A program made the translations under genes and the position numbers. 64,000 nucleotides of DNA from Aurantibacillus circumpalustris. Its GTDB lineage: Bacteria; Bacteroidota; Bacteroidia; B-17B0; Aurantibacillaceae. Below, piece after piece: positions 37,643 through 47,113 of this stretch. Under the pieces are notes generated by a model that had not been told where the DNA came from, ran no database searches, and saw only the letters and a program-made list of their open reading frames with translations. The stretch is from NCBI RefSeq assembly GCF_029625215.1, contig NZ_CP121197.1:3348001-3412000 (forward strand). Reading direction: 5' to 3'. Numbering within the stretch: position 1 is the first letter of the stretch; the number at the start of each line of letters is the position of its first letter.

Positions 37643-40600
37643 ATGATTAAAAAAATCATATTCACACTTTTGATTTTTACATTTAACGTCTTGTGTTTTT
37701 CACAAAACGAGAATATGAAGTGGTATTTTGGCACTAATGCAGGACTTGATTTTATAACAAACCCTCCAACAATACTTACAAATGGGGCTGTTAACACAAT
37801 CGAAGGCTGTGCAACAATTTCGAATGCCAGTGGCAATCTTCTTTTTTACACCGATGGTGTTACTGTCTATGATCAAACACATGCTGTTATGGCAAATGGC
37901 GGTGGGCTTCTCGGCACAAGCAGTCCTTGTCAATCAAGTATAATCATAAAAAAACCTGGTAGTACCACCCTGTATTGTATTTTTACCATGGCCGGTGTTG
38001 CGCAAATTATGGGGTTAAACTACTCAATTATAGATATGAGCCTTGCTTCGGGAAACGGTTCTGTAACCATTAAAAATGCACCTTTATATAACTCAGGTTG
38101 CTACGAAAAAATTTCTGCTACTAAACATTGTAATGGAATAGATTATTGGGTGATGGTTCACGAAATGAACTCAAGTAATTTTAGAGCTTATCAACTTACT
38201 ACAACTGGAGTAAGCACTACTGCGGTTATTTCCTCTATCGGAACAGCAATTGGCTCTCCCTGGTCTCTTGGTTGCATTAAATTTTCACCCAATGGTAAAA
38301 AATTAGGTATGACGGAATATACTGGGAGTGTAGATCTTTTCGATTTTGATAATGCAACAGGAGTCGTTTCAAATTCTCTCAACTTGGTTTCCTCGGGGTT
38401 TTCCTCCTATGGCTGCGAATTTTCTCCGGACGGTTCAAAATTTTACGCCGGAGGTTTTGGTGGACATTTAAAGCAGTGGGATCTCTGTGCAGGTTCTGGA
38501 ACTGCCATTGTTGCTTCACAATACTCCATCACAACTTCTGGAATATGGAGTATGCAAATTGCGTTAAATGGAAAAATATATTGCGCTAAGAACTCAACGC
38601 TTGGTGTTATTAATAGTCCAAACCTTGCAGGTTCGGCTTGTAACTATGTTGATATAGGGCAAAGTATTTCACCAAAATCAACATTGCGAAGTATTCCTAA
38701 TTTCGTTGCATTTGGAACTAAACCTCCACCTCCACCCTATACCTATACTGTGAGTAACAGCTACGGGTGCCAGTCTGCCCTGTTTAACACGTCATACAAC
38801 CCGTCCGTTACACCTGTCGGTTGTACTTCATCTGGTTTTTCATTAACAAGTCTACAATGGGACTTTGGTGATCCCACTTCTGGTTCGGCCAATACATCTA
38901 CACTTTCTTCTCCCATACATGCCTTTACTAACCTTGGTACTTATTCTGTAAATCTGATTTTATATTTTAGTTGCGGTGGCGGTACTGATACTATAAAACA
39001 AGTGGTTAATATTAATCAACCTTGTATTTCTGTTACGAGCACCTCTATTACCTGTGCTAACCTTGGCTCTGCAACTGTTGCTGCCACAGGTGGTATTGGT
39101 CCCTTTTCTTATACCTGGATGCCTTCTGCTCAAGCAAATTCAGTAGCTACTGGTCTAAGTCCTGGCACATACACGCTCACTGTTTTTGATTTCGGAAACA
39201 ATTTCACTTACACCGCTACCACCTTATTTACCTCACTTATTCCACTCACAGGGACTTTAAATTATGCTGGCAGTGTTACTTGCAACGGAGCAAATACAGC
39301 CACCGCCAATGTTACTAATATTGGTGGAGGATCAGGTTCTGTAAATTATTTGTGGACAAGTAACACTACTACTTACACCAACCCCACGCCTTCTTTGAGT
39401 GCCGGGATCTGGTCTATATCTGTCACCGACGCCTTAACTGGTTGCGACATTAATCAATCGTTTTACATCAGTCAACCACCTCCTTTAAATTTAGTTCTTT
39501 CCTCCTCGAGTCCTACCACTTGCGCTGGAACCAGCGTTACTTTGAGTGGTGTTAACTCAGGTGGAACTCCTTATTTACTTGGTAGTGGTTATACATATAC
39601 TTGGACAGGCAGCGTGATAAACAACACCAGAACCGTTAGTCAGGCTGTTGCAGGAACACCTGTTTACACTTTGAGTAGCAGAGATTCTTTAAACTGTCTT
39701 GTCAGCCAAACCATTTCTGTCGATTTTATTCAAAACCCTGTTCTCTCGGTAAGTAACGTTTCTATTTGTCCATTGCAAACAGGCACTCTTACAGCTAACG
39801 GGGCAAGTTCATATACTTGGAACGGAACCGCTATTGGTAATAGCTTTGCTGATAATCCCAATGTAACCCAGCAATACTCTGTTGTTGGAAGTGCTTTGGG
39901 TTGTACTTCTATTGCCACGGCAAGCATTATTTTAAAGCCAGTTCCTTTTGCTTTAATGAGTAGTAACAGTCCTATTTGTAACGGACAAAATTTAAGTCTG
40001 TTTGCCAATGGTGGGCAATCTTATTTTTGGAACGGACCGGTAGGTTATTCTTCATCACAACAGTATCCAATTATTGCAGGAGCTATTCCTAACAATAGTG
40101 GCGTGTACAATTTAACGGTAACTGCCGCTAACAGTTGTACAGCCAGCACTTCCAACACGGTTGTGGTGAATCCAACACCTACTCTGTCTGCTTTTGGAAG
40201 TACGGTATGTGTTACCCAGACACTGAACCTATTTTCAAATTCTTTTGTAGGCGCTTCTTATTTTTGGGTAGGACCTAATTCCTACACGTCTAATATTCAA
40301 AACCCTTCGGTTGCTAATCCATCTGTAATTGCTTCTGGTATTTACACCGTAAAAGCAACTTCAGCGGTGGGTTGCACCAATACCGCTACAGCCGATGTAA
40401 CGGTAACCGCTGTGCCAATTCCTACCATCACGAGTAATAGTCCTAAATGTTTTGGTACTGATTTAAATCTTAATGGTAGTGGTGGAACTTCCTATTCTTG
40501 GACTGGACCTGTCGGATTTAGTTCCGCATTTCAGAATACAAGTATTTATGGTGTCATGGTAAGTAATGGCGGCGTGTATACGCTGCAGGTTACAACGGGG

Positions 40601-42148
40601 CCTTGTATAAATACTGCAACCCATGTTGTGGTGATTAATCCTTTACCAAGTTTTAGTTTAAGTAGTAACTCGCACGTGTGTGAGACAGAAAAATTATTTT
40701 TGAATGCAACTGCGGTTAGTAATGCTGTTTCTTATTTATGGCAACCTTCATCGGTAATGAGTTTTACTGGTAGTCAGTCTCAAAACATCGTACGAGATTC
40801 TGCCAAGGTTCATTTTTCAGGAGTTTATAGTTTAAGTGTTATTGATGCAAACTCTTGTCAAAACTCTGCAACACTGGCCGTAAATATTTATACAAACCCT
40901 ATTTTAAGTCCGGTAAGTACAACGGTCTGTCTTAATAACGAAGCAACCCTTAAAGTAAGTGGAGCTAGTACTTATACATGGACCGGACCGGGTTTTTATT
41001 ATTCTAATCAAGCTATTACTTTAATTAAAAATGCCACAAGCGTTGCTCCTTCCATTTACACCGTTATTGGTGGTGCAGCGAATTCCTGTACTTCTACTAC
41101 CACTGCTAGTATTAGCACCACCCCACTACCAACTCCTTGGCTGAGTGTTTACCCAGCTACAAAAGTGTGTTTAAATAAAGAAATATCTCTGGAAGGTTTT
41201 GGTGGCAGTTCTTACGAGTGGAAAGGCCCAAGCAATTTTAATCATAATCAAAAGGTGTTTACGTTTACTTTAAGCAGCCCCTCTTATGTGGGCAGTTATA
41301 CCTTAATTGCTACTGATGCTTTGGGCTGTAGTAATTCTACTCAAACCAGTATTTCTTTTGATCCTTTGCCAGATGGCACATTACTTGGAACTACCATGGA
41401 TGCTTGTGTTCCGTTTAGTTCTGATTTTTCTTATTTCTCTAGTTCTACCACAACCAATATTGCTACCCAGTGGCAAATAAACAATGAGTCTGTTATTCAA
41501 GGCAAAAATTTCTCGCGTCCTTTTACTGTTGCTGGAGATTATATTATTCGCGGTACTTTTATTGATACCATTAGCACTTGTGCTAACACGGCAAGTTTTG
41601 TGGTGCATGCCAGAGAAATTCCGGTAGCTGATTTTGTTACCTCTCCCGAAAGACCTGTGGAGGGCATCGACGAGGTATATTTCACAAACAAATCTTCAGG
41701 ATTAGAACTCAGTGAATGGAACTGGTATTTTATTAATGATAAGGGTAAGATTTCAAAACAAGAAAACACCTCTTATTTCTTTAAGAATGCAGGAATTTAC
41801 CCTGTGGCTCTGCTCATTAAAAACAAATGGGGCTGCGCTGATACCATTGTAAAGGCTATTAAAATTGAAACCGATTTTAATGTGTATGTGCCTAATGCTT
41901 TTACACCGAATAATGATAATACTAATCCTACCTTTTTACCGGTTTGTACTGGAATTAAATTCTACGAGTTAAATGTGTTTAACCGTTGGGGAAATAAAGT
42001 GTTTCAAACCTTTGAACTAAATAAGGGCTGGGACGGCACTTTTAACGGCGAGCCCTGCAAAGACGATGTGTACGTGTGGCAAATTAAAGTATCAAGCCTC
42101 GGTGGTGAAATGAAAATCCTTGATGGGCATGTGACACTGTTTAGGTAG
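37643..42148 (+). CDS. Giant T9SS-secreted protein with propeller, PKD and Ig-like repeats
   Basis: This 1501-residue protein is the largest in the window. A signal peptide (MIKKIIFTLLIFTFNVLCFSQ) is followed by a beta-propeller-like domain (about 25-360; GCIKFSPNGKKLG, GCEFSPDGSKFYAGG), a PKD domain near 395-460, and a long array of Cys-paired Ig-like repeats (for example SICPLQTGTLTANGASSYTW, PICNGQNLSLFANG). Another PKD-like module and a C-terminal type-B T9SS domain (VYVPNAFTPNNDNTNPTF, VFNRWGNKVF, GWDGTFNGEPC) end it. Role probably surface adhesion or matrix; no catalytic site visible. It converges on the sugar transferase gene with a 13-bp gap and no terminator. Confidence 0.92.
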   Translation: MIKKIIFTLLIFTFNVLCFSQNENMKWYFGTNAGLDFITNPPTILTNGAVNTIEGCATISNASGNLLFYTDGVTVYDQTHAVMANGGGLLGTSSPCQSSIIIKKPGSTTLYCIFTMAGVAQIMGLNYSIIDMSLASGNGSVTIKNAPLYNSGCYEKISATKHCNGIDYWVMVHEMNSSNFRAYQLTTTGVSTTAVISSIGTAIGSPWSLGCIKFSPNGKKLGMTEYTGSVDLFDFDNATGVVSNSLNLVSSGFSSYGCEFSPDGSKFYAGGFGGHLKQWDLCAGSGTAIVASQYSITTSGIWSMQIALNGKIYCAKNSTLGVINSPNLAGSACNYVDIGQSISPKSTLRSIPNFVAFGTKPPPPPYTYTVSNSYGCQSALFNTSYNPSVTPVGCTSSGFSLTSLQWDFGDPTSGSANTSTLSSPIHAFTNLGTYSVNLILYFSCGGGTDTIKQVVNINQPCISVTSTSITCANLGSATVAATGGIGPFSYTWMPSAQANSVATGLSPGTYTLTVFDFGNNFTYTATTLFTSLIPLTGTLNYAGSVTCNGANTATANVTNIGGGSGSVNYLWTSNTTTYTNPTPSLSAGIWSISVTDALTGCDINQSFYISQPPPLNLVLSSSSPTTCAGTSVTLSGVNSGGTPYLLGSGYTYTWTGSVINNTRTVSQAVAGTPVYTLSSRDSLNCLVSQTISVDFIQNPVLSVSNVSICPLQTGTLTANGASSYTWNGTAIGNSFADNPNVTQQYSVVGSALGCTSIATASIILKPVPFALMSSNSPICNGQNLSLFANGGQSYFWNGPVGYSSSQQYPIIAGAIPNNSGVYNLTVTAANSCTASTSNTVVVNPTPTLSAFGSTVCVTQTLNLFSNSFVGASYFWVGPNSYTSNIQNPSVANPSVIASGIYTVKATSAVGCTNTATADVTVTAVPIPTITSNSPKCFGTDLNLNGSGGTSYSWTGPVGFSSAFQNTSIYGVMVSNGGVYTLQVTTGPCINTATHVVVINPLPSFSLSSNSHVCETEKLFLNATAVSNAVSYLWQPSSVMSFTGSQSQNIVRDSAKVHFSGVYSLSVIDANSCQNSATLAVNIYTNPILSPVSTTVCLNNEATLKVSGASTYTWTGPGFYYSNQAITLIKNATSVAPSIYTVIGGAANSCTSTTTASISTTPLPTPWLSVYPATKVCLNKEISLEGFGGSSYEWKGPSNFNHNQKVFTFTLSSPSYVGSYTLIATDALGCSNSTQTSISFDPLPDGTLLGTTMDACVPFSSDFSYFSSSTTTNIATQWQINNESVIQGKNFSRPFTVAGDYIIRGTFIDTISTCANTASFVVHAREIPVADFVTSPERPVEGIDEVYFTNKSSGLELSEWNWYFINDKGKISKQENTSYFFKNAGIYPVALLIKNKWGCADTIVKAIKIETDFNVYVPNAFTPNNDNTNPTFLPVCTGIKFYELNVFNRWGNKVFQTFELNKGWDGTFNGEPCKDDVYVWQIKVSSLGGEMKILDGHVTLFR

Positions 42149-42161
42149 GACTGATGGCTAA

Positions 42162-42752
42162 CTATGAAACTATCTTAGCTAGCGTTCTTAGAATCACTTT
42201 TATATCTGTTATTAGACCCGCTTCAGAAATGTACTTTTTATTGAGCGCTAATTTTGCCGGTAAAATTTCTTTAATGTAAGTCTCTTCTGGGTTTGATGAT
42301 TTCGCTAATAAATCATTTTCACTAAAATATTCTAAAGAAGCGTAATCAGTTATTCCAGGCTTTACATTTAAAACTTTTTTTTGATCATCAGTGTAAAGAT
42401 CAACATATTTTCTTACCTCAGGCCTAGGACCAACAATACTCATTGTGCCAAATAAAACATTTAATAGTTGTGGGAACTCGTCCAGTTTATATTTTCTCAG
42501 ATAATAACCAATACTCGTAATTCTTTGGTCTCTTCCGCCAACAGTTAATAATCCTAATTTATCAGAATCACTTTTCATTGTTCTGAACTTATAAAGCTTA
42601 AATTTTTTTCCCAGCTTCCCTACTCTTTCTTGTCTATAAAACACACCTCCCTTAGATGTTAATCCAATAAAAACAGCAATGAGTAACATAAAAGGTAAAA
42701 GAATAATTAATCCTAAAGCAGAAAAAATTATATCGAATAAGCGCTTTAACAT
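42162..42752 (-). CDS. Phosphoglycosyl transferase (bacterial sugar transferase)
   Basis: This 196-residue monotopic PGT transfers a sugar-1-phosphate from UDP-sugar to undecaprenyl phosphate, starting a surface glycan. An N-terminal re-entrant hydrophobic segment (IIFSALGLIILLPFMLLIAVFI) is followed by YRQERVGKLGKKFKLYKFRTM, KLDEFPQLLNVLFGTMSIVGPRPE and the C-terminal GITDYASLEY. The length matches small PglC/WecA-independent enzymes. It overlaps the aminotransferase gene by 7 bp, a tight pair. The sugar substrate cannot be read from sequence. Confidence 0.93.
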   Translation of the reverse strand: MLKRLFDIIFSALGLIILLPFMLLIAVFIGLTSKGGVFYRQERVGKLGKKFKLYKFRTMKSDSDKLGLLTVGGRDQRITSIGYYLRKYKLDEFPQLLNVLFGTMSIVGPRPEVRKYVDLYTDDQKKVLNVKPGITDYASLEYFSENDLLAKSSNPEETYIKEILPAKLALNKKYISEAGLITDIKVILRTLAKIVS

Positions 42753-43951
42753 ACTTTATTTACAGCCGCCATAACAGCATTTACAACAGTTTCAATTTGG
42801 TCGTCCGTTAAATCATAAAACAAAGGCAAGGTAATTTCTCTTTGAAAATTATTAAGTGTGTTTTTATAGTCATTCACATCATAACCCAAATCTTTATAAA
42901 AACTCATAGCGGGAACGGGAATAAAATGCACATTCACACTTACATCTGCATCAAAAATCTCCTGAATGATTCTATCACGTTGTTGTTCAGTTATACCAAT
43001 AATTCTTAACGGAAATAAATGATAACAACTTTGTTTTGCATCTACTGTAAAAATAGGAATTTCAAAGCGCGCATCTTTTTTCAAAAAGTCAGAATATAAA
43101 TCCGCGATGTGTTTTCGTTTTACCAAAGTATCAGAATCGTAACGCTCTAATTCAACGAGTCCAATGGCCGCAGTAATGTCAGTCATATTGCATTTATAAC
43201 CAGCTTCAACAATATCATACTTCCAATTTCCTTTTTGAGTTTTTGCGAGGGCATCTTTATTTTGTCCATGTAAAGCGCTTACACACAACTTATTATACAC
43301 CTCAAGATTATCAAATGGTTCAGGCAGGTTTAAGGCAACCGCACCTCCTTCTGCCGTAGAAAGGTTTTTAACTGCGTGAAAGGAAAACACACTCACATCT
43401 GTTAGTGAACCTGTTTTTTTTCCTTTATAACTAGCTCCAAAAGAATGTGCGGAATCACTTAAAACCAAAATGCGTGCTAGTTTTTTTTGATTTTCTGTTG
43501 CAGCTTTAAATTTTGATGAATACTTTTTCGCTAAGGCATTCATTTCATCGTAATCGCATGGCAAACCACCAAAATCAACTGGCATGATTACTTTTGTTTT
43601 TTCTGTAATAGCCTTCTCGATTTCTAAAATACTGATATTAAAATCCGTTCTATTCACATCCACAAAAACAGGAGTCGCACCGCAGTGAATAACAACATTA
43701 GCTGTAGCAGAATAAGTATATGCCGGCAGAATAACCTCATCGCCTTCTTTCACACCAAACCAGCGCAACATTATTTCTAAACCAGCCGTTGCTGAATTCA
43801 GGCAAAGTGTATTTCTATTTCCGCAGTACTCTGTTATTTTTTTTTCAAAGGTTTTTGTGCGGGGACCAGTTGTAATCCATCCGCTTTTAAGAGCTGCTAC
43901 AACTTCATTACAAATTTTATCATCTATACGTGGTGGTGAAAAAGGAATCAT
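42746..43951 (-). CDS. DegT/DnrJ/EryC1/StrS-family sugar aminotransferase
   Basis: This 401-residue PLP enzyme makes amino-sugar nucleotides from keto-sugars. The PLP-lysine is K195 in SFHAVKNLSTAEGGAV; other family elements are SATAGLEIMLRWFG, VILPAYTYSATANVV and SDSAHSFGASYKG. It overlaps the PGT gene by 7 bp, so amino-sugar synthesis and glycan initiation are coupled. By family it resembles PglE/ArnB/PorR-type enzymes; which one cannot be decided here. The start ATG at 43951 is 58 bp after the Smr protein gene, possibly one unit with comEC upstream. Confidence 0.93.
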   Translation of the reverse strand: MIPFSPPRIDDKICNEVVAALKSGWITTGPRTKTFEKKITEYCGNRNTLCLNSATAGLEIMLRWFGVKEGDEVILPAYTYSATANVVIHCGATPVFVDVNRTDFNISILEIEKAITEKTKVIMPVDFGGLPCDYDEMNALAKKYSSKFKAATENQKKLARILVLSDSAHSFGASYKGKKTGSLTDVSVFSFHAVKNLSTAEGGAVALNLPEPFDNLEVYNKLCVSALHGQNKDALAKTQKGNWKYDIVEAGYKCNMTDITAAIGLVELERYDSDTLVKRKHIADLYSDFLKKDARFEIPIFTVDAKQSCYHLFPLRIIGITEQQRDRIIQEIFDADVSVNVHFIPVPAMSFYKDLGYDVNDYKNTLNNFQREITLPLFYDLTDDQIETVVNAVMAAVNKVC

Positions 43952-44009
43952 AAAACGCTACTTTAATAAAGAATTTGATACTAAAAATACTTAAATCCTG
44001 TAATTTAAC

Positions 44010-45002
44010 TTATAAAATATTTACTTGGGTAGCTCCATATCCATACTCCTTGTAAGAAGCATCTTGAAAACTTACTCCTTTGGTTTTCTTAAGCACCGAG
44101 GCTATTTCTTGTCGCAAGCGGCCATTTCCAACTCCATGAATAAAAATGAGTTTCTTCATGTTTTTTTCAAGTGCTTCGTCAAGTTCCTTTTCAAACCTTT
44201 CTAATTGAATATTTAGCATTTCAAAATTACTAAGACCGTTTGTATTCTCTATCAACTCTTCAATATGCAAATCGACCTCCTTTTCAAGTGATTTAAGATA
44301 TTCTCTTGAAGACTTAGAGACTTTCTCTTTGGATCGGAATTCTTTAATAGCTTTTAGTTTGGCCATATCAATCAAATTTAATTCCGGTTCCACTTTATTA
44401 GTGCTTGCAAACTCACCCTTAAGCAAAAACCCGTAAACAGGGTACTTAAACTCGTCGTGCTTGATGGTTTTAGTGTCCATTAAAGTTTTTTGAGTAATGT
44501 GTATTACCTCGGTTACAGGAGTTTGAGCTTTAAAAAAAGTATTTTTAAAAAGTAAGCATTCTATTTTATGATAAAAGTAATCTTTAAAAAATTGCAGTTT
44601 TACCTGTCTTAACAGAACCTTTTGATAAGGCCCAACCTCACCATGTTTCACTGTTTGAAAATACTCTTCATCTTTTATTGAATAAGAGTAGGCAATATTA
44701 AAAGAAGAAGCGTTAAACAAGTAGAGTTTGTAATCACTAATTAAAGAAGCAAAATCATGATCAGGTTCAATTACAAAATAAATCGCATCAGTTAAATGTG
44801 CTTCCGGATTAAGCTCAATATTTTCAGCATCCTTATCAAGAATCAATTCTGTATGAATGGGAACTAACTGCTTAATTAAAAAAGGAATTTCAAAACCATC
44901 AGGCATTTCAACAAAAACTGTGTCTTTATCTTTTATGCGAGAAACAACGCCTTCACCCACTTCATTTAAAAAACTTACTTTATCTCCAATTCTTAATTTC
45001 AT
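44010..45002 (-). CDS. DUF2027 and Smr-domain protein
   Basis: This 330-residue cytosolic protein has an N-terminal beta-barrel-like domain (IGDKVSFLNEVGEGVVSRIKDKDTV, DUF2027-type) and a C-terminal Smr domain (about 255-325; LIFIHGVGNGRLRQEI, VSFQDASYKEYGYGATQV), the nuclease-like domain of MutS2 proteins. A Lys/Glu-rich linker connects them. Smr proteins bind or cut RNA or branched DNA; here the role is unknown. The gene starts inside the comEC stop (4-bp ATGA overlap), so the two are co-translated. Confidence 0.85.
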   Translation of the reverse strand: MKLRIGDKVSFLNEVGEGVVSRIKDKDTVFVEMPDGFEIPFLIKQLVPIHTELILDKDAENIELNPEAHLTDAIYFVIEPDHDFASLISDYKLYLFNASSFNIAYSYSIKDEEYFQTVKHGEVGPYQKVLLRQVKLQFFKDYFYHKIECLLFKNTFFKAQTPVTEVIHITQKTLMDTKTIKHDEFKYPVYGFLLKGEFASTNKVEPELNLIDMAKLKAIKEFRSKEKVSKSSREYLKSLEKEVDLHIEELIENTNGLSNFEMLNIQLERFEKELDEALEKNMKKLIFIHGVGNGRLRQEIASVLKKTKGVSFQDASYKEYGYGATQVNIL

Positions 45003-47035
45003 TGCAATTCAAGCAGATAAGCTCCTTTGTATTTAGTATTATAAAATTCAAGGTCGAAGTTACGACTTAATTCTTCTGTCTTTGCAAGCGTATAGTTATT
45101 ATTTGAGGCGTCCATTATTATGGTTCTAAGATTCTTAAACTTACTTAAATCTTCTTTTGATAATTTAAAGTTATTCTGAACTATGAGGGTATTTACCTTT
45201 TTATAATCAACCTGAGGCCAAAAGTTCATCTTGTTTAAAAAGAGAATAAATCCATTTTTTGTCACCAATGCATTAAAGCTCGAAGTCATAACTTGAGGAT
45301 AGTTAAACGACGTGATATGTGGTTTAACACTAAAATTATAATCAGCCTCTGTTGCTTTACTCAACTGCACTTTAGTTTTATTCTTAATCGCTACGCTACT
45401 TTTATTTCTTAAATTATATACAGTCAAAAGCGATTTTGTTTTAGCAGTATAGGATTCAATCAAACTGAAAAACTGCCACGTAATAAGTATTATAATGCTA
45501 AAAATCAATTGTTTATGTGATCTATATTGAATAGCTATTGAAAGTATTATAATAAAAATGGATAGAAAAAGAACATCTATAAAACTGAAATGAATCGCGT
45601 CAATATATCCGATATTTTTAGAGTTAAACAAATTAATAAACCAGATCAAACCAGCAATTAGGTAATTTATAAGTATAGCAAAAACATTTATTTTAAATAC
45701 TACGAACACAGTCAATATAAGCACAAGAAAGGTTGCTGGCACTACAACGATGTTGCAAACAAAAAACCATAAGGGAAATTGTTTAAAGTAAAAAAGTGTA
45801 ATGGGTAATGTACTTAAAGTAGCTGCCATTGAAGCGGTTACACTCTGCCAGATGTAATTCAACGACTTATTTTCAGGTTGCCATAACCGAGAGAATCTCG
45901 GTTGAAAATAAAGCAATCCAAACAAAGCAAAATAACTTAATAAAAAACCAACATCAATAATAAAATATGGATTATACAACAGCAGTAAAAAAGCAGAAAC
46001 CAATAAAATATTTATTTGATGCCGGTAATTTGCTCTAAAATAAATTCTCCCAAAACCGAGCAGATTAAACATAATAACCGCTCTCAAAACAGGTGCCGAA
46101 AAACCCGTAATGAGTGCGAAAAACCATAGACACAAGGTAATAAAAACAAACCTTAGTAGTTTGTATTTGTTTTTTTTATCAAAAAAATTAAACAGAAAAC
46201 CTAAAGCAAGATAAATAAGCCCAGTGTGAAGTCCCGAGACGGATAAAACATGCAGTGTACCCGAATGCGAAAATGCCTCCATAACAGACTTATCTATCTC
46301 AGCATCATAACCAGTAATTAGAGCGGCACATACGGCTCTGGCATTTATAGTTAGCTCGCTATTTTTCAAGCGCATTAAGAGAAGCTGTTTACATGTTAAG
46401 CCTAAATTCCAAACAGGATTTAATTGACTCTTTACATTTAGACTTGTATAAGCATTCGAATCAATAAAGGCTGTATGGTAAATCTGTTTATTTGAGAGAT
46501 AATTTCTATAATCAAACTCATAACTATTTTTTGGTGGAGAAAGCTCCTGCAAATGTGCCTTTATCAACAAGGTTTTCCCAGCCTGTAAAGAATTTGTTTG
46601 TTTTGACTTTCTAAAATACCCATAAATAGTTCCTTTAACAGAAACAAAACTATTATTCGATTTCACTTCGTTAACCGTTAAACGGCACTTTACAAATTTC
46701 TCCTTTTCGGTTGGAACATCACTTATTGTCGCCATGAAGGTAATTAGCGAGTCAGTATCTATCTGGTTTCCATAATAACTTGTTTGTTTGCCTAAATTAT
46801 TTTGTTCGCAAAGATTCATGCCGAATAAAAACAGAAACAAATCCGCAAATATTAAAAACAACCATTTATATGAGCGCTTGCCCGATTGGTATACCATCAA
46901 AAAAATAATAGGAATAAAAAGCATCAACGTGAAATAAAACGACAAATGCGGAGTATCGAATTTTAAACCGATAAGTATACCAACCACAAAAGGAATAAGA
47001 ATTCTGAAAAATGGGATGCTCGTAAAAGCTTTCAT
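44999..47035 (-). CDS. ComEC/Rec2-family membrane protein (DNA uptake channel)
   Basis: This 678-residue protein has an N-terminal membrane/OB part and about ten hydrophobic segments. The diagnostic VLSVSGLHTGLIYLALG is near residue 265 and GFSAPVLRAVIMFN near 310. ComEC imports single-stranded DNA in competence. The last ~150 residues (from about 525) contain no HxHxDH, so the nuclease half usual in longer ComEC proteins appears to be missing or strongly diverged. It overlaps the Smr protein gene by 4 bp. The start at 47035 lies 25 bp after the terminator of the M43 gene, so its own promoter must be within or just after that hairpin, or transcription reads through. Confidence 0.9.
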   Translation of the reverse strand: MKAFTSIPFFRILIPFVVGILIGLKFDTPHLSFYFTLMLFIPIIFLMVYQSGKRSYKWLFLIFADLFLFLFGMNLCEQNNLGKQTSYYGNQIDTDSLITFMATISDVPTEKEKFVKCRLTVNEVKSNNSFVSVKGTIYGYFRKSKQTNSLQAGKTLLIKAHLQELSPPKNSYEFDYRNYLSNKQIYHTAFIDSNAYTSLNVKSQLNPVWNLGLTCKQLLLMRLKNSELTINARAVCAALITGYDAEIDKSVMEAFSHSGTLHVLSVSGLHTGLIYLALGFLFNFFDKKNKYKLLRFVFITLCLWFFALITGFSAPVLRAVIMFNLLGFGRIYFRANYRHQINILLVSAFLLLLYNPYFIIDVGFLLSYFALFGLLYFQPRFSRLWQPENKSLNYIWQSVTASMAATLSTLPITLFYFKQFPLWFFVCNIVVVPATFLVLILTVFVVFKINVFAILINYLIAGLIWFINLFNSKNIGYIDAIHFSFIDVLFLSIFIIILSIAIQYRSHKQLIFSIIILITWQFFSLIESYTAKTKSLLTVYNLRNKSSVAIKNKTKVQLSKATEADYNFSVKPHITSFNYPQVMTSSFNALVTKNGFILFLNKMNFWPQVDYKKVNTLIVQNNFKLSKEDLSKFKNLRTIIMDASNNNYTLAKTEELSRNFDLEFYNTKYKGAYLLELQ

Positions 47036-47060
47036 TAAGAATGGTAGAGTGCTAAAATAA

Positions 47061-47096
47061 AAAAAATCCCGATCAGTTTAACTGACCGGGATTTTT
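47061..47096 (-). terminator. Intrinsic terminator for the M43 gene
   Basis: AAAAATCCCG and CGGGATTTTT flank an inner pairing (TCAGTT/AACTGA, one mismatch). On the minus strand it is followed by T-rich sequence, 17 bp after the M43 stop. Confidence 0.88.
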
Positions 47097-47113
47097 ATTC
47101 ATTTAAATTAAAA

